DNA of 13,290 nt from Pelagophyceae sp. CCMP2097 (taxonomy: Eukaryota > Sar > Pelagophyceae): NCBI GenBank assembly GCA_026770575.1, contig MU657249.1:147332-160621 (forward strand). The letters are read 5' to 3'. Under the pieces are notes generated by a model. It worked only from the letters and a program-made list of their open reading frames with translations, did no database searches and had not been told where the DNA came from. Below, one piece after another: positions 8,366 through 13,290 of the stretch. The position numbers and the translations under genes are program-made. Each line of letters begins with the position of its first letter. The first letter of the stretch is position 1.

Positions 8366-10241
8366 ATGTCGCTGCGCGCAGTCGTATCGCGGCGTTTCTG
8401 GAGGTCCTCGCTTCGCGCGGGTCCTCGGCCGTCGAGGGCGGTTTCGAGCGCTGCGTGGAGCGCTTTGGATGCCATCGAGACCCTCGACAAGCTGCGCGTC
8501 CTCACGTTCATGAACGCCTTGGCGGGGCAGCTCGACCCGAAGACGATTGAAGCGGCGGACTTTGACGACGCCGACGATGCCTACGACGTGGCGTTTCCCC
8601 TCAACGCCGTCGGATGCCACGGCCTCGTGAAGCACATCTTGTCCGGCGGCCGCTTGAACGCGAAGAGTCTCTCCAAGATCATGTAAGCGCACTCAAAGAC
8701 TGCGGGGGCACTCGACTGCGGGCGTTTCTAGGCGCGAGGCGTGCAAGGCGCTGCTGGCGGACCCAATGGTCCAAGAGCTGCACATATCGCGCGGCGGGCG
8801 CTGCGTCGTCGTCGGCGACCTCCACGGGTCCATCGCCGACCTCGGCGCGGCGCTGGCCGTCGTCGGCACGCCCGCGGCGGGGACGAACTGCGTCGTCTTC
8901 AACGGGGACTTTGTCGATCGCGGCGACGACGGCTGCGAGGTCCTTGCAGTGGTGCTGGCCATGCGCCTTTCGTTCCCGGGGGCGGTGCATCTAAATAGGG
9001 GGAATCACGAGGACGCCGCTTTATCCAGAGTTTACGACTTTGCGAACGAACTCGCGATAAAGTACGGCCCGGCGCAAGCAGATGCACTCTTAGGAGACGC
9101 CGACGCCGCGTTCGCGGCCATGCCTCTGGCGGCAGTCGTCGACGGCCACACTTTGGTGATCCACGGCGGTGTGCCCCGAGCAAAGCCCACTTTACACGAC
9201 TTGGCAGCGGCGCCGAGGTTGCGGTCCGTTGCCACCGCGCCCCTCGGGACGGCGGCTGAAAGACTCGTCCGAGACGCTCTGTGGTCGGACCCGGACACTC
9301 GAGGCCACGTCTCTGGAGACGGCGTGGACAACCTGGCTCGCGGCGGCGCCGGCTGCGTCATGTCCGACGACGCCGTTTCAGATTGGTTGGAGACGCAGGG
9401 CCTAAAACGGCTCGTGCGGTCGCACGAGGCCGCGGCAACGGGGGCGGAAAAGACGGAGATGCGTCACGGGAAGGAGCGGTGGACGATTTTCTCGTGTTCG
9501 CACTATCCTAACGGCGAAGGTCTAAACAAAGCCGCCGTCCTCGTCCTCCACGGCGACGGTGCGTGCGTCTCCTGGAAGCCTTTTCCCCCGTCCTCCACGG
9601 CGACGGTGCGTGCGTCCCGTGGAAGCCTTTTTCGGAACGCGACGCTAGGGACGACTTCGACTCGGCGCTGGGAGATCCAAGAGGCCTTTAGTAACGACAT
9701 CGAGCGCTTCGCGCGCCGGCTGCGCGCGTCGCTTCGACGCCACGGCGCCGCCATCCGCGCCGAGCTCGTGCCTGGCGGCGATCTCCTCGACCTGCCGGAC
9801 GTGGCCGACCGTGTCGCGCGCGCCGTCGGTGCGCCGTCCGCTCTGGATTGGTTGCAGGTCCTGCTGCCACCGCTCCTCCCGCGGAGCGGGAGCTCATTGT
9901 CGGACCCGGAGTGCAGACGATCGGCTCAAGACTGGGCCGAGGCGTTGCTCGGCGCCGCCGCGAGGCCCGCGCAGGCCGGGCAGATCCGCGGCTCGGCGCG
10001 CCTGGGGGCTTCGTCGGTCGACGCGCTCTTCGACTCGATCGACTCGGACGGCGACGGCTCTCTGTCCTACGACGAGTTCTACGGCGCCATCCTGCGGGCC
10101 AACGCCGCGCTGCCTGAGCAGTCGCGGCCCATCGACGCGGACGCGACTCTGCGGTTGCTCGACGCCGACGCGTCCGGCTCCATCGATCGCGCAGAGTTCC
10201 ACCGCGCGTTCTCCCTCGCCTTTGGCGCCCCCTCTTCATAG
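8366..10241 (+). CDS. PPEF/RdgC-type Ser/Thr protein phosphatase with two EF-hands
   Basis: Predicted 608 residues from exons 8366-8682 and 8732-10241. It would dephosphorylate phospho-Ser/Thr using two metal ions, with Ca2+ control through EF-hands. All PPP signatures are present: GDLHG (134-138), GDFVDRG (164-170), GNHE (196-199), IHGG (His250), WSDP and RSHE (His337), then FSCSHY. EF-hand loops are DSDGDGSLSYDE (543-554) and DADASGSIDRAE (583-594). The N-terminal helix ALDAIETLDK resembles the region before the catalytic domain in PPEFs, but I see no clear IQ motif. ATG 8366 is the first in-frame start; ATG 8311 has a better context but lies in another frame, so an upstream exon cannot be excluded. 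A 43-bp duplicated segment follows the catalytic core. The family assignment is firm; N-terminus and duplication region are not. A converging gene starts 84 bp away. Confidence 0.88.
8683..8731 (+). other. 49-bp spliceosomal intron, phase 2
   Basis: The donor GTAAGC follows AT of a Met codon and the acceptor TTTCTAG ends at 8731. Removal avoids the TAA at 8684 and joins SLSKI-M-REACKALL, a continuous helix leading into the phosphatase domain. Its frame and protein continuity make it convincing. Confidence 0.9.
9542..9631 (+). repeat. Tandem duplication, two 43-nt copies offset by 47 bp
   Basis: Copy 1 (9542-9584) and copy 2 (9589-9631) share CGTCCTCCACGGCGACGG and the following GTGCGTGCGTC, with 41 of 43 positions identical. 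Because 47 is not a multiple of three, copy 2 is read in a different frame. Copy 1 encodes the expected end of the catalytic domain (VLHGDGACVSWKPF), while copy 2 encodes unrelated residues. Confidence 0.85.
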
Positions 10242-10325
10242 TATCTGCATAGCCTGCGCGGCGCCTTGCGGGACGGCGCCACGGACGTTTAACGTATTTC
10301 CGTGGGTCACAGCCACGTCGTACGG

Positions 10326-11727
10326 TCACAGCGGGACCGCGTCATACTTTGAGAAGGGCGCGCGTACCCTGCGAAAGAGGGTGGTGAACGAGGTGCCGAG
10401 GCATTGCTTCGAGTCGTAGCGCGAGAGCTGCAACCTGGAACACTCATCCGCGTCGACGCGCTCGAAGCCGTCGCGCTCGTAGGGCTTGGGCCTGCGTTTT
10501 GCGCCGTCGTCTTCGAATCATGTCGTGCGTCGCGGAATCGAAGCACGTCGCAGGATGCCTCCAAAGGAAGCACACACGCACCCGTCGAGTCCCCAGGTGA
10601 GTTGCGGGTGGCCGCAGTTCCCGTCGTCTCTTTCGCCGACGAGGATGTATGCCTGCACCGAATGCATGGCGCGCATCGCCGCCGTCCAGTCGTCGCCCTC
10701 TGGCATCCACGCGGCGATGACGACGGTTGGCTGGTACTTTGCGAGCCTATGATATCGCTGGTTTCTCGGCGTCAGGCGGTCACGCAACGCTCTTCCAAGA
10801 GACTCACGCGGCGGCGACGTCGAGCGACTCGACATGGTATAGAGGCGGTACGAACCATTTCCCGGAATCCGTCGCGACGACGCTCACGTTCCCGAGGCGC
10901 GACCGGAGGTGGTGCGCCAGCGCGCCGTCGCTGCGGTGGACCCCGTCGACGCAGCGGGAACCCCGAAAGGCGCATCGGGGGACCCCGAAAGACGCAGCTA
11001 ACGCAGCGGGGGCGAGGGAGACCCACCCTGCGCCGACTTCTACAACGCTCACGCCCGCCGCGCCCGGGTTCGCCTCGCGGACGCGCCGCGCCAGCGCGTC
11101 CACGAAGTCGGACGTGTAAAAATCGTAAATCGACTGGTTCTCGCCTAGGATACGCGTGGTCGCACAGTGCGCGATCTCTGAGCAGCACGATCGAGACCGA
11201 CGCAGGCCTTGGCAGTATGTGTTGAACTCGTTGTGGCCGTGGACGCAGCCGCCGGCGGCCTCGAGGAGGTCCTCGACGGTCCAGTCCCGCGTCGAGTCGT
11301 CTTTCAAGGCTTGCGCGAGGAGTTGGCGCTTGCGCCGGTCGTCGTCGCCGCCTCTTTCCCATGTCTCAAGACGGAAGAGCTTGCGGACCTGCCGCGCCGA
11401 CGGTAGGCCGTGGCCACCGCGGAGGCCACGCATCGATTCGCAGATGAATTTATATCGTGAGGTGGTGCGATATTGCGAGTCGAGGTGCCACTTCCGCAGG
11501 AATGCTTTTACACGAGCGTGGGGCGCCCAGAGCGGCGAGTCCTTTGCAAAGCTCTCCGTGGGCGCGAGAAGGCCACTCCGGACCATCGCGGCGACGTCGG
11601 GGTCGTCTGCGATGTGGGAACGGAGTAAACCGCAGAGCAACGGCGCGATCCTCTCCGCGCGGAACGACAGCAGCGGCGCGCCGCGGAGCACGCCGCGCAG
11701 CCCGCCGAGGCAGAAGTTCGCCTGCAT
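10326..11727 (-). CDS. SAM-dependent methyltransferase-like protein (4 exons)
   Basis: Predicted 384 residues, with exons 11727-11027, 10930-10808, 10746-10582 and 10491-10326 (TGA 10328-10326). All three junctions keep frame in phase 2. Splicing creates a class I methyltransferase motif I, VVEVGAGDG (228-236), followed by an acidic motif II residue (VVATDSGKW, Asp255) and a later strand VVIAAWMPEGDDW (283-295). The C-terminal part has DGFERV and ends FRRVRAPF. The N-terminal 200 residues form a helical region with CVHGHNEFNTYC, which I cannot assign to a named domain. The substrate is unknown. The start is the ATG at 11727 in a GCCATGC context; an in-frame ATG at 12159 would add 144 low-complexity residues and is less likely. 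It converges on the phosphatase gene with only 84 bp between stop codons. Confidence 0.75.
10492..10581 (-). other. Intron 3 of methyltransferase-like gene (90 bp, phase 2)
   Basis: The donor GTGCGTG and acceptor AAACGCAG join QLTWGLDG to PKPYERDGFERV, leading to a 55-codon last exon. Without it the frame runs into unrelated residues and TGA. Confidence 0.85.
10747..10807 (-). other. Intron 2 of methyltransferase-like gene (61 bp, phase 2)
   Basis: The donor GTGAGT and acceptor ATCATAG join DVAAA to LAKYQPTVVIAAW. The intron removes an in-frame TGA that would otherwise end the protein. Confidence 0.9.
10931..11026 (-). other. Intron 1 of methyltransferase-like gene (96 bp, phase 2)
   Basis: The donor GTGGGT and acceptor CACCGCAG restore GAGDG at motif I. 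The unspliced frame is open through the intron, so ORF calling alone would keep it and destroy the motif. Its interior has a near-duplicate (ACCCCGAAAGGCGCA and ACCCCGAAAGACGCA on the plus strand). Confidence 0.85.
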
Positions 11728-12206
11728 GGCCGCCGGCTCGAGCGGCGGCCGCGGCGGCGACGCGATGACGCGCCGGGGCCCGCACCGGGGCAGCTGTATT
11801 GCGTTGTTTGACTGCAGTATGGGGGTCGCCGAGCTTCGGGGCTGGTGGATAGAAAGTCGGCAAGGGATATCCGGATGGTGCGTTGTTGCTGGCGCGTGTA
11901 CTGGAACGAGTGGGCAGTGGCAAAGGGAAGCTCCGACGGGTCGTGCCCACCGTGATAGTCGAAGCCCCCCTCTTCGATCAAGTGGTTTTCCTACCCCATC
12001 CCGTCGAGTTGACCTCTGTGGCTCCTTGTCTGACTGTGCTTGTCCGCGCCCTGCTCGTCCACGACACGCGTCGCGTAAGCCACCCTCCCGTCGAGTTGAA
12101 GTCACCAACGGACAGCTCCGTCCAACAGACGCCTGGCGGCGTCCGTTGGACTCCGCCATCCGTTGACCTCGTCGCTCCGCTCCTCAAACGTGACGCCCGC
12201 TGAAGA
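11728..12206. other. Upstream region of methyltransferase-like gene
   Basis: No separate gene is supported. The minus frame stays open to an ATG at 12159, but the composition is irregular. CCGTCGAGTTGA is directly repeated (about 12000 and 12087), marking a local repeat. The region ends at the tandem array beginning at 12207. Confidence 0.4.
12098..12175. repeat. Inverted repeat with 14-nt core arms
   Basis: GTCCAACAGACGCC (12120-12133) pairs with GGCGTCCGTTGGAC (12138-12151) across a TGGC loop, with 13 of 14 matching. Weaker pairing continues outward (GTCACCAACGGA against TCCGTTGAC). It lies just before the tandem array. Confidence 0.55.
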
Positions 12207-12826
12207 GCTCGCTGCGCTCTGTGAGACATTCGATCGCACGTTCCGGCGCGCCGCTTGGAGGCGTGCCGGGCCCGGACTCTCGCGGGCGCCGGGGGGAGAC
12301 CCCCCGGACCCCCCCCTTAAACTTCTTACACGCTTTCAAATCGCCGGCTTGCTTCGTATCGGCTCGGCCGGCGAGGCGCACCGCTTGGGAGCGCGTCGGC
12401 GCCGGACTATCGCGGATGCCGGGGGGAGACTCCCCGGACCCCCCTTTAAGTTCATACCCGCATTCATCAAATCCACGCTTGCCAAGGGCTCGCTGCGCTC
12501 TGTGAGACATTCGATCACACGTTTCGGCGCGCCGGTTGGGGACGTGCCGGGCCTGGACTCTCGCGGGCGCCGGGGGGAGACCCCCCGGACCCCCCCCTTA
12601 AAACTTCTAACCCGCTTTCAAATCGCCGGCTTGCTTCATAATGGCTCAGTCGGCGAGGCGCACCGCTTGGGAGCGCGTCGGCGCCGGACTGTCGCGGGTG
12701 CCGGGGGGAGAACCCCCGGACCCCCCTTTAAGTTCATACCCGCATTCATCAAATCCACGCTTGCCAAGGGCTCGCTGCGCTCTGTGAGACATTCGATCGC
12801 ACGTTTCGGCGCGCCGGTCGGGGACG
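12207..12826. repeat. Nested tandem repeat, unit about 282 bp, 2.2 copies
   Basis: Units begin GCTCGCTGCGCTCTGTGAGA at 12207, 12488 and 12770, so periods are 281 and 282 bp; the third copy is cut after about 57 bp where helicase-like coding starts. Each unit is itself two related halves: both contain a G-run/C-run block followed by TTTAA(A/G) and then CC(G/C)CTTTC or CCGCATTC. The block is a hairpin, CCGGGGGG-AGA-CCCCCCGG in the first half of each unit (about 12290 and 12571) and weaker in the second halves (about 12419 and 12701). Open frames through it on both strands are artefacts of repeat composition. Confidence 0.85.
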
Positions 12827-13290
12827 TCCGGAGCGTGTACCTTTTCGAGGGACAGCCATTGTGCGAGCTCAGCGCGGGCCTGGCGGCGTCGCTGGCGGCG
12901 AAGGACAAGACGGAGTGCGGCATGCCGGCCGTGTTTTATTTCGCGCCGGGGCTGGCGTGCGCGCCGCCGAAGAACGTCCAAAAATGGAAATACCTGAAGA
13001 TCGTCAACGGTTCGCTCGGCTACATGCAAGAGATCAAGCTGCATCCAGACGAGCCGGCGATGCCGCAGCCGGGCGAGGCGAGGTACGACGAGGACGTATG
13101 GTGGTTGCTAAAGCCGCCCGAGTACGTCGTCGTCGAATTCCCGCGGTCGGCGTTGGAGGCACCGCTCGAGGGGTTGCCGCCACACTGCGTCCCGGTGCCG
13201 TTTAGCCCAACGCACTCGTTCCGGCACCCGCTCACCAAGCCACAGCGGACGAAGTTCGCGGCGATGTCGGGCGGGACGAAGCAGATGGAC
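12826..13290 (+). CDS. PIF1-like helicase C-terminal region, partial
   Basis: The plus frame is open for 155 codons to the window edge with strongly biased codons. It contains MPAVFYF, KIVNGSLGYMQEI, PPEYVVVEF and GLPPHCVPVPF in the order seen in the region of PIF1-like helicases after the Walker motifs (target peptide, NG-x-G turn, then P-x-vPi-x-P). No Walker A or B is in the window, because the frame upstream runs into the tandem repeat with no start codon or family resemblance. So the gene is either 5'-truncated by the repeat or spliced from an exon further left. Eukaryotic PIF1-like copies are often transposon passengers (Helitrons and others). The call rests on remembered family features and needs a profile search; the right end continues beyond the window. 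Confidence 0.45.

Noticed and set aside
8248..8550. Alternative phosphatase start at ATG 8311 with excellent context (GCCATGG)
   Set aside because: It is in a different frame from the catalytic domain and runs to a stop at about 8550; no clear intron would join it.
12207..12826. CRISPR array
   Set aside because: Units are about 282 bp, continuous and internally duplicated, with no short repeat plus unique spacer pattern, and the genome is eukaryotic.
12184..12923. Repeated ORFs on both strands within the tandem array
   Set aside because: They follow the repeat period (281 and 282 bp), shift frame between copies and consist of low-complexity peptides.

Overview
The window reads as nuclear DNA of a GC-rich unicellular eukaryote, most likely a stramenopile (pelagophyte-like) or haptophyte-type alga. 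The protein-coding genes have strongly G/C third positions, are interrupted by very short GT-AG introns (49, 61, 90 and 96 bp are resolved at base level), and have no bacterial-style operons or ribosome binding sites. The taxon is inference from gene types and composition; no organism-specific marker such as an rRNA is present.

Layout: positions 1-3750 are a gene-poor, comparatively AT-rich block. Inside it, 771-3319 is bounded by a 24/26 matching terminal inverted repeat flanked on both sides by TTAA. This is the architecture of a TTAA-targeting (piggyBac-type) non-autonomous DNA transposon with no recognisable transposase. It contains several fold-back structures: two inverted pairs of a degenerate repeat at 1045-1522, a 32-nt-arm hairpin at 2487-2571 and a roughly 180-bp palindrome at 2732-2910. 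Composition switches at about 3750 to very GC-rich DNA.

Three complete or nearly complete genes follow. (1) 4370-7189 (+): a membrane-anchored protein with a candidate SMP (tubular lipid-binding) domain like that of extended synaptotagmins. It is split by at least two introns and its 5' end is unresolved. (2) 8366-10241 (+): a PPP-family Ser/Thr phosphatase with two C-terminal EF-hands (PPEF/RdgC type) and one 49-bp intron. (3) 10326-11727 (-): a four-exon SAM-dependent methyltransferase-like protein, converging on the phosphatase with an 84-bp gap. At the right edge, 12826-13290 (+) is a truncated piece resembling the C-terminal part of a PIF1-like helicase. It is preceded by a nested tandem repeat of about 282 bp (12207-12826) carrying G/C-run hairpins.

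The phosphatase (Ca2+ sensing) and the SMP protein (lipid transfer at membrane contacts) need not be functionally linked; eukaryotic neighbours are not co-transcribed by default. The most notable non-coding signals are the TTAA/TIR element, three precursor-like hairpins (2487-2571, 2732-2910, 7799-7899), a frame-shifting 47-bp duplication within the phosphatase gene, and the nested tandem repeat next to the helicase-like fragment.
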